A stretch of DNA of 64,000 bases from Choristoneura fumiferana (GCF_025370935.1 NC_133501.1:4849804-4913803); one strand, 5' to 3'. Shown: positions 1 through 12,089, counted from the stretch's first letter. The notes: generated by a model from the letters alone, not told the origin. Numbers and translations: made by a program.

Positions 1-32
1 ACTTAGTTCTTGCGACCCATCTGACCGGCAAC

Positions 33-69
33 ATGAAATTCTTCTACTTCTTCTTTTGTCTGCTTTCTG
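33..69 (+). CDS. Gene A exon 1 (signal-peptide exon)
   Basis: Twelve codons plus one base, from ATG to donor CTG|GTGAGA. The 32 bases before it would be 5' UTR; the promoter lies outside the window. Confidence 0.65.
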
Positions 70-3000
70 GTGAGACATTTTTTTTGTAAGATTCTGGAAG
101 AGTGTACCTTTACTATACTAAACAAATGTACTCATAATGTACTAAGTATTTAGTATTTACCTACATAAATATTTCTTGAACACGAGATTTCCCGCATGGA
201 CCCTGTGGATTTTCAAAGTTGCTACGTACCTACCTATGCACCTACTGTTTCTGAATCAATTAAAAACTTTCATTTTCATTTCAAATTCTGTTTGACGGGC
301 ACGTATTTGAATATCGAAATTTAAAATGTCTAAGGTTATAACGTCGACGTCAAATATCGAAAATCTGAATGTCGAACGATCATAAGGTCGAAGTTCAAAA
401 TGTCGAAAGTATAAAAATTTATCGAATGCCTAAATTTCGATAATCCTAATATCAACGGATTAAAATATCGAAAATTGAAATTTCGAACGATTCTAAGGTC
501 GAAATTCTAAATATCGAATGTCTATAATACCGAAGGGTACAATAGCCGATTACTGATACGAAATTTAACTTTGGAACTCGCCGGCCGCTCACGCGGCACG
601 CTCGCTCCGCTCGCTCGGCTCGTGCTTATTTTGGCCACAGTTGAACCTAACACGCTCGTCGTCGTACCTAAACTTTTCGGTTGAATTAATCAGACTTCAG
701 TTTAAAATTCTAGGTACTAAGTATTCTTATCTAAAAAATAGGTGCGACGACGACGCAGCGAGGATGAGCGGTTAGGTTCAACCTGACCAAAACAAGCCAG
801 AATCGATCGAATCGATCTCTATGCATTTTTCTTGATAGTAAGATACTTCGCTATTTCAATTTTCGATATTTTAATATTTGTTTTTGGACGTTGATATTTG
901 TGTTTCGACATTAACATACATCGATCATCGGTTGTTAGAATTTTACTTTTGATATTTTAGCCGTTCGATATTCGGTTTTAGGAATTCCAGACGTCGATAT
1001 AATGATAGTAGATATTTAGATCATTCGATGTTTTGATTTTCGACATTTTACCGTCGACGTTTTTAACTTTAGATATTTAAATTTCGATATTCAAACGTGC
1101 CCCTGTTGACACTGGTACTTCATTCAATAAAAATTAAATGTACATAACCAGCACTGGTGGCACTGCAAGGGCCACATTATTTTCTAAATAAATTGTACCG
1201 CGGCGCGCTCGCTTCGCTCGATCGGCTCGCGCGTTTAGAAAAGAATAGAATAGAAGACATTTATTCACATTCACAAAGACACACAAATACAACCAAACTA
1301 AAAAACAACAACAGCAAACACAAATAAAACAAAACTAAAAAAAAGTACAATGAAACAGCAAACACAAATAAAACAAAAAAAATACAAAAATTAAAATATA
1401 TGATTTTGTGTGTCCCCGCAAAAGTGAAAGGCCGCTGGCGTTTTGTGGTCACAATGAGGACTATCGCGTATGAATTCGCCGCTAGAGGCGCTAGTGTAGC
1501 GAGAGGTCTCCGCAATGTCAAATTTTAATGTCACTTTTTTTGGGTGAGCTACACGCGGGTTTATACACTTTATAATATCGCTTCTTTGCGACAAAACTGT
1601 GCTAGGTATCTCCAAAGTTCGCGATCTTGCGATATTACCAGATGTCACAATATTGTCACAAAGGTGCAATAATTAAATCATTTTGTGAATATTTTGCAAT
1701 AGCTGAAATTAATTATGGCAAATATGCGTTACGGGGCAAATGAATGTTGTGTGTTGAGTGTAGTAGTAAACTGAAATGAGCTATATTATTACTAAATAAA
1801 TGTTTAGTAATAAGAATAAAATAACAGATTAATTAACAGATTTAAATATTAATTCAACAATGTATGAAGAACTTTCTTTGTGAACACGTCAATATTCAAC
1901 GCTTGCTTCCTCAACCTCGTATCTACCCAAAATGTATACAACAAATCAACACTCTATCCTACTTACCATAAAGATGATTCTAAAGCAATATTGTGGCCAG
2001 ATACGAGGTTGTGAAAGTAAGTGGTCGATATGTATTTTCAAGGCGGGACCCGTTCACGATAACGTTCGAATTTCAAAAACTCTTTCCAGCCAAGAGGATA
2101 AAAAGCGACTTTCCACGCAGATTTCGAAGGATAAAGACAGCTTTTTCGAGCTAGTGAGGTGAAAATATTATTTCCAGTGCTGGTTATGTAAGATAGTTCA
2201 TGTTGTACAGTCGCCATCAGAAACTTAGGAGCGGCCAAGGTGGTCAAAAGTATTGGCACGTGCACTCTATTATTATCACTAATATTTTTGTTTTCCTTGG
2301 CCGCTTCGATCCGATGGCTGTACTGTACCGGAAATAAGGTAAAATTACGTATGAACGTAGCCTTTGGAAATCCCTGGCCCTATAGGTACCTATGCTACTA
2401 CGAGTACGAAGTGCAGAATCTGAACCGTCTTATCTTGCCCTCCCGCTGAATGACGCTAATATTAGGGTTCCGTAGCCAAAATGACAAAAGCGGAAGTTAA
2501 TTTCGCCAATGGCTGTCTGTCCGTAAGGGGCTTTGCTTAGAAAGCTAGAAAGCTGTGAACTATGCTGAAAAAATTACAATAAATTGAAAAAAAAATTTTT
2601 TTTGAGTACCTCCCATATACTAAAAGTGGAGGTGATTTTTTTTCTCATCCAATCTTGTAGTGTGGAGTATCGTTGGATAGGTCTTTAAAACCATTAGGGG
2701 TTGCTAGAACGATTTTTCGATTCAGTGATTTCTTTGCAAAATATTCAACTTTAAAGTGCAAATTTTCATTAAAATCGAGCGTCCCCCCCCCTCTAAAATC
2801 TAAACCGGTGGGTGGAAAAATCAAGATGGTAGTATATCAAACTTACAAGGAAAACTATAACGCTTGAGTTTTCTTGAGAATTATTAGTAGGTTAAGAGTA
2901 AATAGCAGCCTAAGGTATAAAATATACCTAATCTTGGAATATTCCGTACAAAATAAGAAATCCTTAGAAAAATATTACTTAATTTTATTTTTTTCGTAAT

Positions 3001-6000
3001 GGCTACGGAACTCTAATTCGGACGTGTCCGACACGCTCTTGACCGGTTTTTTATACAATACGACAGTGAGAGGGACGGTACAGTGCGATACGAACTTCGA
3101 TTTTCGTCGTAGCTCCCCTTGTTCTAGAACTGCATGGTCTTGTTTCAGGCTGCATTCGCTGCTAGCCTGGGTACCAACAACGAAGAAGGACTCGTCACAC
3201 CCATTGCCAAAAGTTATTACAGTTTTAATTCTTACTTAATCATATTTTAAACTTTTTCTCAAAAATGTAACTCGTAACATCATACTTTTTAATACTGCAG
3301 ATCTGCTCTGCTCATCTTTGGGTCATATAAAGCTTTAAATATGATTTTGTTAGGATTTCTATTGTTTGAAACATGAATATAAATAGATTACTTGCAAATT
3401 AATTTAATTTGACAAATATTTGATCGAACTTTAAGAACGTCTTGTAGGCTTTTTAAATCTCGATTTAAGGCTTAAACTGACAGTTCTTGTATGGATCTGA
3501 CAGGACTTAAGACCACTTAAACCTAGATTAAAAAGCCTGCAATTGGACGTAAGAGGTATGCAGTACCTATACAAGAGCAGCGGCTTTCGCACAACGAGGT
3601 TGCATATTGCATACTTTATTAAAAAAGTGGGAAAATCGCTGTCCTATAATTGAATGTTTTAATAAATTTCACCTCGTGTTTTTGTTTTCGAATTTGTTCT
3701 TATTATAATTAATTCATTATTGACATAACTTTGATGCTAAATAGAAATGAAATAGTTATTTTCACCTCAGCAGCTCAAACAAGCAGATTTTGCTATGATA
3801 AATCAGTGAGCAAAATCGCATTTTGCACACTCTGTGAGACAAAGTAGCTTTTTAATTATTGTTTTTAAATGCTGAGGACAGTGCTGGGTCCACTCACTGA
3901 ATGCCAAATATTTGAACTTGACTTTGATCTGTCACTTTCACTTCAATATGAAAAAAGCGAGAGTTAGGATCAAATCGATACTAAGTTCGATTTTCAAATT
4001 CTGTAGCCCTAAAAAGAAACAAACAAACGTTCGGATATACATATAACCGCAAAATTACAAAACGTCTGTTATATTAAGTAGGTATATAGAGCATTATTAG
4101 AGGGATTATTTAGTATAGCACTTATTGCTCGAAGCTTGTACGGTGCTCTTCTCAAATATAAACTAAAAACTACAAAGTTAAATTAGCAAACAAAACGAGC
4201 ATAAATGAACGAATATCCCGCTCAATTTTACTTTTTTCTTAGTTTTTTTCAATTTTTTAACTAAGCAAGAAGCATTATACCAACCTAATAAAAAATGTGT
4301 TGAGCTTTAGCATTAAAAATATGTCAAAAATGAATTAATTATAATAAGGACAAATTAAAGAACATTAACACGAGGTAAATTTTTTAAAAAACAGTGAATT
4401 ATATGACAGCGAAATATTTCCGAAATGTTACAATTTTTCCACTCTTTTAATAAAGTATGCAACCTCGTTTTACGAAAGTCGCTGCTTTTGTTTTTTTTTT
4501 AAATTCGTTCCGTATACTGCCATCTTTTAAAGTTGGATCAAATATTTGTCAAATTGAATGAATTTGAAAGTAATCTATTTATATTCATGTTTCAAACAAA
4601 AGAAATCCTAATAAAATCATATTTAAAGGTTTATTTGTATACTGGATACTTTTTCGTTGCATATTCAAAACCTGTCTACTTACCGGAGACTTTTGATCGT
4701 TGTCTGGCATTCTCAAGTGACTTTTTAAAGATGTGATGACGACTGTATGAATCATTTTCGAGAAAAAGTTTGAAAAAAAGATTAAGTAAGTAGGTACTAT
4801 ATTTATTTCTAAACAGTCGAATTATATTTTAAAGTTTTTGATATTTTTTGTCTTCTAAATATATGTGGTTTTGTTTTAACCTTTAATTTAAATGTTCTCG
4901 CTGCTCAGGTGATAAGTTGTATGTGTCACACGAGACCGAAGTTTTTTTGCATCTCGTGTGTTTAAAATCCCTCGCTGATCTCATGATTCTAGGTTAGCAT
5001 CCTAAACTGCAAACCTCCACACAACCACAATTTTTTAAATATAGTCCGAGTATTAAGAAACAAATATACTAATCACATTTAAAACCCTTACTCAAAAATG
5101 ATACGTACAGTTGCGATTACATCTTTAAAAAGTCCCCAGAAAGTTAAGAACAATACAAATCACATAGGTACTCATAACATGCATTGTAATTTGAACCTAG
5201 AACTTCTTGTAAAATATGTCATACTTATTTTTTAATACCACAAAAAGCCTCATCTTTGGGTCAATAAAAAGGTTGAACAATAAACGTATTATTTATTATA
5301 AATGTTATTAAACCTTTAAATATGATTTTATTAAGATTTAGATTTCTATGACATAAACATAAATAGATTTGCTACAAATTCATTTTATTCCATCTGTAGA
5401 GGCAGTATACGGAATTCTTTTATAAAAAAAAAAAACAAGAGAAGCGGCTTTCGTGCAACGAGGTTGCATACTTTATTTAAAAGATCGGGAAAATTTACAT
5501 TTTGAAAATATTTCGTTGTCATGTAAGTTTTTAGGTATCGATATATTTTTAATACCATTAATTTAATTTAAGATTGTAATCAACACATTTGATTCCTATC
5601 TCTCGCTTTTTTCGTGTTGAAGTGAAAGTGACAGATCAAAGTGAAGTTCAAATATTTGGAATTCAGTGAGTAGACCCAATCCTGTACTCAGCATTTAAAA
5701 AAAATTAAAAAGTTACTTTGTCTCACGGAGTGAGCAAAATGCGATTTTGCTCACTGATTTCTCATAGCAAAACCTGCCTGTTTGAGGTGCTGAGGTGAAA
5801 TAGTTATTTGTGTCACAAGGGAGCAAAATGGTGTATTTACGGCGAGGGCGTAAATTGAATCCAGAATGTAGCGAAGGATTCTACAATAGAATCCTGAGCG
5901 TAGCGAGGGATTCTTAAGTAGGATCCTAAGCGTAATGAGGGATTCAAGTGTTAGCGCCCAAGATGAAAATAATTTTGCTCCCGAGTGGCTCATACAACTT

Positions 6001-9000
6001 TTCAAACCGAGCATTAATAAACTTGAAAAAAATAATTCTTAATATTATTTAAGAACAACCAGCATAGAAAATGGCGTGGCTTTACAATTATCAACTTCAA
6101 AAAATGGCATTTGCAATAAAACACTTAGAAAAGCCTTGAAGAGAAAAGTTGCACTTTGCTCCCTCTCGTCAGGGAGGAAAAGTTACTTTTCTGAAGGAGA
6201 GGTGTGAAAAATATATTTTAACACTGAAGGATACAGGAACTTTAATTATTATTATTATTATTATTTTTAATTGCAGACATAAACTCTCTCATTTCCATAT
6301 GAAACACATCAGCACACCGAAACTTCTTATTATTGTTGGAACACACTCTCACTAGGAATTAATTTCTGGCATAATTAGTACGACAAGGTTGCGTAGCGAA
6401 CAAGTTCGAGGATCGAGTACGGAAGCTAGGACACCTCTATGAGATCTTGCCAAGGAGATCGGTTGATTCGATTAAATTATTAAGTACTTTATATAACAAT
6501 ATTTGATCTCTGACTTCTCTGACTTCCAGGTCTGTCTCTGACAAAGTCATGCCCATCTTCAGAGCTGCAGTGAGAACAATGTGTGTTTTGTTTTCGTTCG
6601 GCAATTCATTTACTCCCGCAATTTCCATCTCATTACTAAATCTGACCTGGGCTTGAGTGTTTAGTTCCATCTCGAGGTGAACTTCTTGTTGGCGAAGATG
6701 CTCGTTTTCTATTTCACGGTCTTCCAGCACACGAATTCGAGTGATAAACGATTTTCTAGCTCACCAAGGCGCGCGTTACTTTGTGTGTATGAGGTAGTGA
6801 GGGTTTACAGGTGCTCGTTTATTTTGCTCATGTCTTGGCGGATTAGTTTTATCTCCGCAGCCAGTAGGGAAAGTGTATCAGAGTCCATATTCACTGCCAG
6901 ACCCGCGCCCTGACCTACCAGCTCCGGAGTGGTTTTCCGATTCTGTGCACGTAGCGTGACATTTTAATGTGTATTAGCACTCGATTCGCCGGACGCGACG
7001 GGCGCGCGCATTGGGGTGTTCGAATTGCCTTTTTTTGGCAATTTACTTAGGCAGGTGGGACATGCCCAGTCGTCTTTAAAACTATCACTTAACTTCTTCG
7101 GCTCCTGCACATTTACACAAATATGATGGTATACGCTAACTGTTAGCGTATCGTAGCGGCTAACAAATTTGGTACACTGCACTCGTTGTGAAGGTGGGAT
7201 CGTCTTGCAGCACGCCGCGCAGATTTTAGACATTGTTTTATATACAAATTCGTTCACTATTTTTATAACGATAAGTAAACAACGTTTTAAGTTCCTGTCT
7301 TCCATTCGGTCTTCCCAAAATTTACTTCTCACTGTTCCAATTTCTTCCTCTAAGTTCTATCATAACTCCTTCACTAGCACTTCAATCCTTCTATGGAACT
7401 CTCTTCCCCTAGATGTGAGGAAAGCTAAATCTCTTCCTATTTTCAAAAATCTCGTCAAGGCTCACTTCTTGACACTCCCTTCTTAGCTCTGTCCTCAGTC
7501 TTTCTGTGTTTATCTATTTTATTTCCTTCCTAATTTCTTATCCTTTTTCTCCCAATAGTTACGGCCTTATTGACAATTTATATTGCTATTTTGTTAGTAG
7601 TTTATGTATTGTATAAGTATTGCATGTATGTATTTATATAGTTGTATCATTTGTATTTATTTTATTATTATTGATTTTTTGTTCGTTTTTATTTTCTGTT
7701 TCTGTTTCCGCCACCTATTTTTGTAACACAATTTCTTGTACCTAAATGGTTGTCTGGAAGAGATCGCTTTTGAGCGATAAGACCGCCTATTGTCTACCCT
7801 GAATCTAAGTGTTTATATTATAAGTTTTTTGTACTGCTTTATGGTGTGCAATAAAGAATATTTGTATTGTATTGTATTGTAAAGTGGGTATCGTAACGCT
7901 TGGAGATAACCAGTAGTGCGAGACCCGCCGTTTGTATACTTTGGCCGTAAGCAATGGGTCTTATTCACTGGTTGGTAAGCGAGGGCGTCCAGCGACGCTA
8001 GCCACTACAGGTAACTATGAAAGCCGTAGAGAGGTCAAGTTAAACTGGCTACGTATCTCGCTCTGCGTGGACGCGTCTTATCTGTTCGGAGTTGCTGCAC
8101 TCCCACTCAATGGGAGCTAACAAATGCATTATACAAGAGAAGTGCTACTTGGATCCTTGAAATCTTTGGCTTGGCGGGTTTGCTCTAGTGTCGCCCCCCT
8201 GCGCAGAGCTTTGCGTAATATTCCCTATAGATGTGTACACACTAGGTACACACTATTAAATACTGAGGAGCGATGACACAGACCCCTAACACCCGAACTT
8301 TGCAGACGCTTCGCATCATCGTCATTTCTCGTTTGCTTGACAAAAGAAATAGTTATTTGTGCAAAAAGAGAGCAAAGTTGTTTTTTGTTGCGAGTGTTGA
8401 TTTTGAATCCCGAGTAAGCGAAGGATTCTATAATTGAATCACGAGCGTTAGCGAGTGATTCTAGGTTAGAATCCTGAGATCAGCAAGGGATTGAAATACA
8501 CGAGATGCAAAAAAACTTTGGTCTCGTGTGACACATACAATTTTTCACCTCAGCAGCGAGAACATAATTTAAATGTAACATAAGAATAAAACCACATATA
8601 CCTACCTGTTTACAAAACAAACACATTTTTTTAAAATAGAATCCGATTATTATCAAATATAAAAATTACATTTAAAACCATAAAAAGAGTCCAGTAGCTA
8701 CAATACAAATCGCATACTCATAACATGCAATCTTAACTTCTTGTACTAATGTCACACTTATTTTTTAATACTGCAAAAAGCCTCATCTCGGGGTAATTGA
8801 AAAGGTTGAACAATTAAACCTTTAAATATGATTTTTATTAAGATTTCTATATACATAAACATAAATAGATTTGTTAAAAAATCATTCATTTAACAAATAA
8901 TAATTATACTGTAGAGGCAGTATACGGAATTCTTTTATAAAAAAAAACAAGAGAAGCGGCTTTCGTGCAACGAGGTTGCATACTTTATTAAAAGATCGGG

Positions 9001-10342
9001 AAAATTTGCATTTTGGAAATATTTCGATATATTTTTAATACCAAAAATTTAATTTAAGTTTGTAATCGACAAATTTGATCCTATCTCTTGCTTTTTTCGA
9101 GTTGAAGTGAAATAACAGATCAAAATAAAGTTCAAATATTTGGAATTCAGTGAGTAGACCCAACACTGTACTCAGCATTTAAAAAAAATAATTAAAAAGT
9201 TACTTTGTCTCACGGAGTGAGCAAAATGCGATTTTGCTCACTGATTTCTCATAGCAAAACCTGCCTGTTTGAGGTGCTGAGGTGAAAAATTACTTACGTG
9301 TCCAATATTTTATGATTCTAACTGACAAACTAAATCTCACTAATATTAGAAATGCCAGTTTGTAAGTCTGTTTGTTTGTTACCCTCACACGTCTAAACCG
9401 CTGAACCGATTTAGGTGAAATTCGGTCGGTATACAGATAGTTCGAGTCCCGGAGAAGCGCATAGGATAGTTTTCGTCCCGGAAAATTATAGCGTTCCCGC
9501 GGGATAGCGATAAACGAATACAGCGCGCAAGCAACAGCTAGTAGGCATATTTTTTTTTTACCCATGAATGTACCCAATTCTAATCAAACTTGTAAATCTG
9601 TGAGTTTTACCCCGATCCCTTATAATTACTAACACTAATAAATTATAATGTAATAGTATGTATATTTAAACTATAATTTACCTTTCAGCGGTACCGACGG
9701 TCCTTAAGGATGTAATTGGAGGGAACAATAACATGGGAGGTAAGCATTTTTTTATATAAAAATTTCGAGTTTAAAAAAAAAAAAGTACAAGGTGTTAATT
9801 TAATACTTAACTGAAAACCTCTAACAGACACCCCAAAAATATTCTTTCGAATTCAAAATCCTTCATTATTTAAAAAAAATATTCATGTGTTTAGCTTACT
9901 CAGTAATTCTACTTGATTTCTAACTCTACACCCGTAATTTTTACTTGTCAGTTGCGCTATACACGTTAAAATCTCAATTTGTATGCAAAGACAAACAGCG
10001 CCTCTAGCGGAACGTTTGCGATGTTCGTGTTTCCATACGAATTGAGATTTTAACGCGAACGCGATCGAGTCGTATTTTGTAACGAAAACTTACACTAAGG
10101 GCAAAGGAACTCAAACTGATAGAAAAACGGCCGGTATTAAATTATCTAAATACCTAGTATGAAACCTCGCGAAAACCTTTACGGCGTATGCACTCGTAAA
10201 ATTTTGATTGGGCACAATAAACAGCACTTAAATTTTCGTCGGGTTACAGTTTGAGGTAGGTAGTATCAAAAATACACGCTGTATGCAAAACCTTGTTTTT
10301 TTTTCAGACAATCACGGCGACGGCAATGAACATCAACAATAG
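33..10342 (+). CDS. Gene A: tiny secreted peptide on three coding mini-exons
   Basis: I do not recognise this gene. Coding exons are 33-69, 9689-9739 and 10308-10342. Exon 1 gives a hydrophobic start (MKFFYFFFCLLS) typical of a signal peptide; the ATG follows CAAC. All three splice sites are good: donors GTGAGA, GTAAGC and GTAAGC, acceptors with long pyrimidine tracts ending in CAG. Both coding junctions are phase 1 (G|CG Ala, G|AC Asp). The 40-residue product continues AVPTVLKDVIGG, NNNMG, then DNHGDGNEHQQ and a TAG stop. The mature part is rich in Gly, Asn and acidic or His residues and has no cysteine. Intron 1 is 9.6 kb and full of repeats. Architecture matches gene B on the other strand. 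Secretion is inferred from the leader; function is unknown. Exons hidden in intron 1 could have been missed. Confidence 0.62.
297..1103. repeat. Fold-back element with TCGA-rich inverted arms
   Basis: About 807 bp. The left end GGGCACGTATTTGAATATCG is matched in inverse by the right end at 1103. Both arms are built from irregular short TCGAA/TATCGA words about 20 bp apart, so the inversion holds over roughly 250 bp on each side. The centre holds CG-rich cgctcgctccgctcgctcgg. It lies in intron 1 of gene A. The class is not determined; there is no clear target-site duplication. Confidence 0.55.
1104..2204. other. Intron 1 of gene A, nothing recognised
   Basis: Contains a GC-rich snippet at about 1199-1235 resembling the centre of the preceding fold-back element, and an A-rich stretch near 1270-1385 with repeated acacaaataaaacaaaa words. 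A weak splice-like segment (cag, 16 nt, GTAAGT) near 2004-2025 is not supported. No convincing gene. Confidence 0.4.
2205..2327. repeat. Small palindromic MITE-like element
   Basis: About 123 bp with inverted ends (tacagtcgccatcag versus the complement of ggatggctgtactgta) and a second inverted pair around ggccaaggtgg / ccttggccgc. It has the size and structure of a short non-autonomous DNA element. Confidence 0.4.
2464..3050 (+). repeat. Dispersed repeat 'family X', near-complete copy
   Basis: Begins near gggttccgtagccaaaatg and ends near acacgctcttgaccggtttt. The same sequence recurs at 18945-19606, in part at 26030-26305 and 54940-55275, and inverted at 57225-57700, which defines one dispersed family of about 600-650 bp. 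It carries the landmark tatcgttggataggtctttt. The class is not clear from sequence alone. Confidence 0.7.
3240..4770. repeat. Large imperfect palindrome of a fold-back repeat family
   Basis: Left arm about 3280-3760 and right arm about 4290-4640 are inverted copies. Both carry the aaatatttga / taaatagatta landmark, then the cggctttcgcacaacgaggt and tactttattaaaa landmarks, and meet over a central stretch. Segments recur as direct copies at 5094-6012 and 8341-9286. Lies in intron 1 of gene A; no coding potential seen. Confidence 0.6.
4870..6012. repeat. Fold-back repeat family, second copy with GAATCC minisatellite
   Basis: 5094-5800 is a direct copy of 8645-9286 (shared landmark gaggcagtatacggaattct). 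5800-6010 has about three diverged 27-bp units of the form gaatcctgagcgtagcgagg, with palindromic GAATCC/GGATTC borders. 4900-5000 carries the inverted form of the segment at 8480-8580. Confidence 0.6.
6013..6389. other. Intron 1 of gene A, simple repeat only
   Basis: Contains a short (ATT)n run near 6246-6270. An acceptor-like attgcag at about 6276 is followed in one frame by a short open stretch, with no partner exon found. Confidence 0.35.
6437..7275 (-). pseudogene. LINE ORF1 remnant (PHD-like finger, coiled coil, L1-type domain)
   Basis: Reading from 7275 the frame opens MSKICAACCKTI, with paired cysteines and a distal CPTC as in the PHD-like zinc finger of CR1/Jockey-type LINE ORF1 proteins, which lepidopteran genomes carry in many copies. 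The next part in frame, LLAAEIKLIRQDMSKINEHL, then a stop and ENR, is coiled-coil-like. After a further frame change, VLEDREIENEHLRQQ to SETDLEVREVRDQ resembles the RNA-binding domain of such ORF1 proteins. One premature stop and at least one frameshift make it dead. The 5' end abuts an oppositely oriented LINE tail. Confidence 0.65.
7300..7877 (+). mobile_element. LINE 3' end: reverse-transcriptase C-terminus plus tail
   Basis: 7300-7486 encodes LLLTVPISSSKFYHNSF and LLWNSLPLDVRKAKSL, the conserved C-terminal end of a CR1/L2-type LINE polymerase, ending in a stop. The following 390 bp are 3' UTR and finish in AATAAAG and a (TTGTA)n tail near 7860-7880. 5'-truncated, as expected for LINE insertion. 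Confidence 0.65.
7878..8340. other. Intron 1 of gene A, nothing recognised
   Basis: A mildly GC-richer stretch with an open frame at 7932-8120. I recognise no protein in it and see no splice sites for gene A. Confidence 0.3.
8341..9286. repeat. Fold-back repeat family, third copy
   Basis: 8341-8580 holds the GAATCC minisatellite form (gcgaaggattctataattg and following units) and gatgcaaaaaaactttggtc. 8645-9286 is a direct copy of 5094-5800, ending in gcctgtttgaggtgctgagg. Together with 3240-4770 and 4870-6012 it makes one repeat complex in intron 1 of gene A. Confidence 0.6.
9325..9550 (+). repeat. Dispersed short repeat ending near CTAGTAGG
   Basis: Carries accgctgaaccgatttaggt and, near the end, gcgttcccgcgggatagcga and agcaacagctagt. 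The same kind of sequence is at 33885-34108 and is abundant in lepidopteran DNA. The CTAGT end is compatible with a Helitron-type 3' end, but no hairpin was demonstrated. Confidence 0.4.
9689..9739 (+). CDS. Gene A exon 2
   Basis: 51 nt, phase 1 at both ends. Acceptor ttacctttcag, donor GGGAG|GTAAGC. Encodes (A)VPTVLKDVIGGNNNMG. Confidence 0.65.
9955..10102. repeat. Palindromic MITE in intron 2 of gene A
   Basis: A left arm (gttaaaatctcaatttgtat) is the inverse of a right arm ending aaaacttacactaagggc; the centre has cagcgcctctagcggaacg. The same element with both ends intact is at 39578-39756, so this copy has lost its left terminus. Confidence 0.6.
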
Positions 10343-10361
10343 CTGCCTTACAATGGCGGAA
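10308..10361 (+). CDS. Gene A exon 3, containing the first stop codon
   Basis: 54 nt, a multiple of three and phase 1 at both ends like a normal internal exon. Acceptor ttttttttttcag, donor GGAA|GTAAGC. It carries an in-frame TAG at 10340-10342, after which the same frame reads LPYNGG up to the donor. The stop is 19 nt before the junction, close enough that nonsense-mediated decay would not be expected. Confidence 0.58.
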
Positions 10362-11792
10362 GTAAGCTATTACGTTTGAAATAATAATAATAATAACAAA
10401 CAATTTAATTCGGACATAATCCATAGATCCATGAAATGGTCATCATCATCATCATACCAGCTGTGGGACGTCCACTGCTGGACATAGGCCTCCCCATAGA
10501 CCTCCAGTAGCTTCGGCAGTAGCGGCGTTAGGGTAGGGACGCAGGACCTAAAGGGCCTATAACTTATAAAGAATATAAAAAATGATGCCCTGTTGGGGCG
10601 TATCAATTTTGAAATTAATTACATTAATTAACTATAACAAATGCTATGTTTACCTACCACTTGTAATTTTTAAGAAGAGGTTTACATATTACCAAAGGCT
10701 TATAATAAGGGTTGCGTAAAGTATCTAAATAAACTATACTTTAATCTAGTTATAACAAAAACTTAGAACTTATGTGGTAAGTATAGTGCAATGAGATCAT
10801 CTTTAATTATATAATAAGAGTAATAACAGATATAACTATTTTTTCTTATTCTTCTAAATATTCGTTATAGTGTAGTAACACTTTCTAGTTAAAAAATCTT
10901 TTAATAGTCTTAAAAAAAACTTTTGTTTCTGATTTTATTTGGGTAGGTAATTTATTATATACTTTTACAGACATGGCGTAAGTACCGTGTGAATGAATTT
11001 TGAGATAGGTTGTAGGGAATTTTAATTTATTTCTATGGCGGCGTTTAAAGTGGCACTTGCAGCATATACGAAAAAAATTACATCGCGCGGCTTAAATGTG
11101 TGCGCGTCGGTCGGCGCCGGCACGCACGCACGCACACACTGATAATTTAAGGAGGATTAAGTTTTCTTTAGTCAAGGCTGTGCTGCCGTCTGTGTCTGTG
11201 CCGCACGTTTCGATTTTAGCTCGCTCGTCTTGCGCTCGCTTCGCAAGATGATCACCTTTTACGTTCGCGTACTCGTACTTAGGTATTTTTTGTATTAGGT
11301 ATAGTTGTAAATTAGTAGTATATAAGTGTAGTGTAATAGTTTCGTGCAAGGACACATAAAAATAATAGATACCTACCTATAAACAATATAGTTATCGTAT
11401 TATGTGTAGGAAACATGAGTAGTATGTACACACTCGTTCGACGAATTTATAAATAATATTATTAAATTTAGTTTGATAATAATAATAGAGCGGCAAATAA
11501 TCTTGTTTCTCTAGACACAAATATCAGACAATTTTAAGTTAACTTTCATACTAAAATTATTTGCCGGTAGGTAATTAATTAATCTAAAATAGACATTGAC
11601 AACCCTGAGCGTCCGCGCCGGAGAAGGCAGTTAAGTCTCCTAAAGGGTCGGAGTGTGCATACTTGTTCTATTTTACTATGCTTGGCAGTGTTATGCTTCT
11701 CAGGTACGGTATAGAACGTCGACTTATCTTATTTAATAATAATAAAGCATTACATCACTAAGATAGTCTATAGTTTTAACTTTTTTTTCCAG
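10362..11792. other. Probable intron 3 of gene A; small repeats only
   Basis: Contains the common lepidopteran SINE/LINE tail at about 10442-10500 (catcatcatcataccagctg, inverse orientation), a CG-rich stretch at 11090-11275, and a short inverted pair around gcggcaaataat (11491) and attatttgccgg (11557). No exon seen. Confidence 0.4.
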
Positions 11793-11879
11793 ATACCCAT
11801 TCAAAGGAATGATGACTTCATACAATGCAACCTGCAATAGCCCGGTTTCCCGAAATTCCTTAACTACCTACAGAATAAA
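11793..11879 (+). other. Gene A probable last exon with polyadenylation signal
   Basis: Acceptor aacttttttttccag, then an exon with AATAAA at 11874-11879. If joined to exon 3 it is 3' UTR, or the end of a read-through frame (NTHSKE then TGATGA). If joined directly to exon 2 it gives an alternative end, DTHSKE. The join is inferred only from splice signals. Confidence 0.4.
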
Positions 11880-12089
11880 ATATTAACATTTCTTAACTTT
11901 TGAAGTTTTATTTCTTAGCTTTTAACCGCGGCTGCGCTTGCCTAATCCATTAGACCTGTAGCTCTAGTGTAAGTATTCATCAAACATTCGATACACACAC
12001 AATCACCTGAATTAATATCTGCCACAGTGGAGCTTGCTTGCTACTCTCGTAGCACTGCCTATACTAGCATGCTCAAGCAAACGCGTTCA

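Noticed and set aside
3291..3330. Possible gene A exon after ctgcag
   Set aside because: The sequence is part of the fold-back repeat and recurs at 5236 and 8766 without the splice sites.
6149..6355. Possible gene A exon after attgcag at about 6276
   Set aside because: The phase-1 frame stops after eight codons and no donor or poly(A) signal fits.
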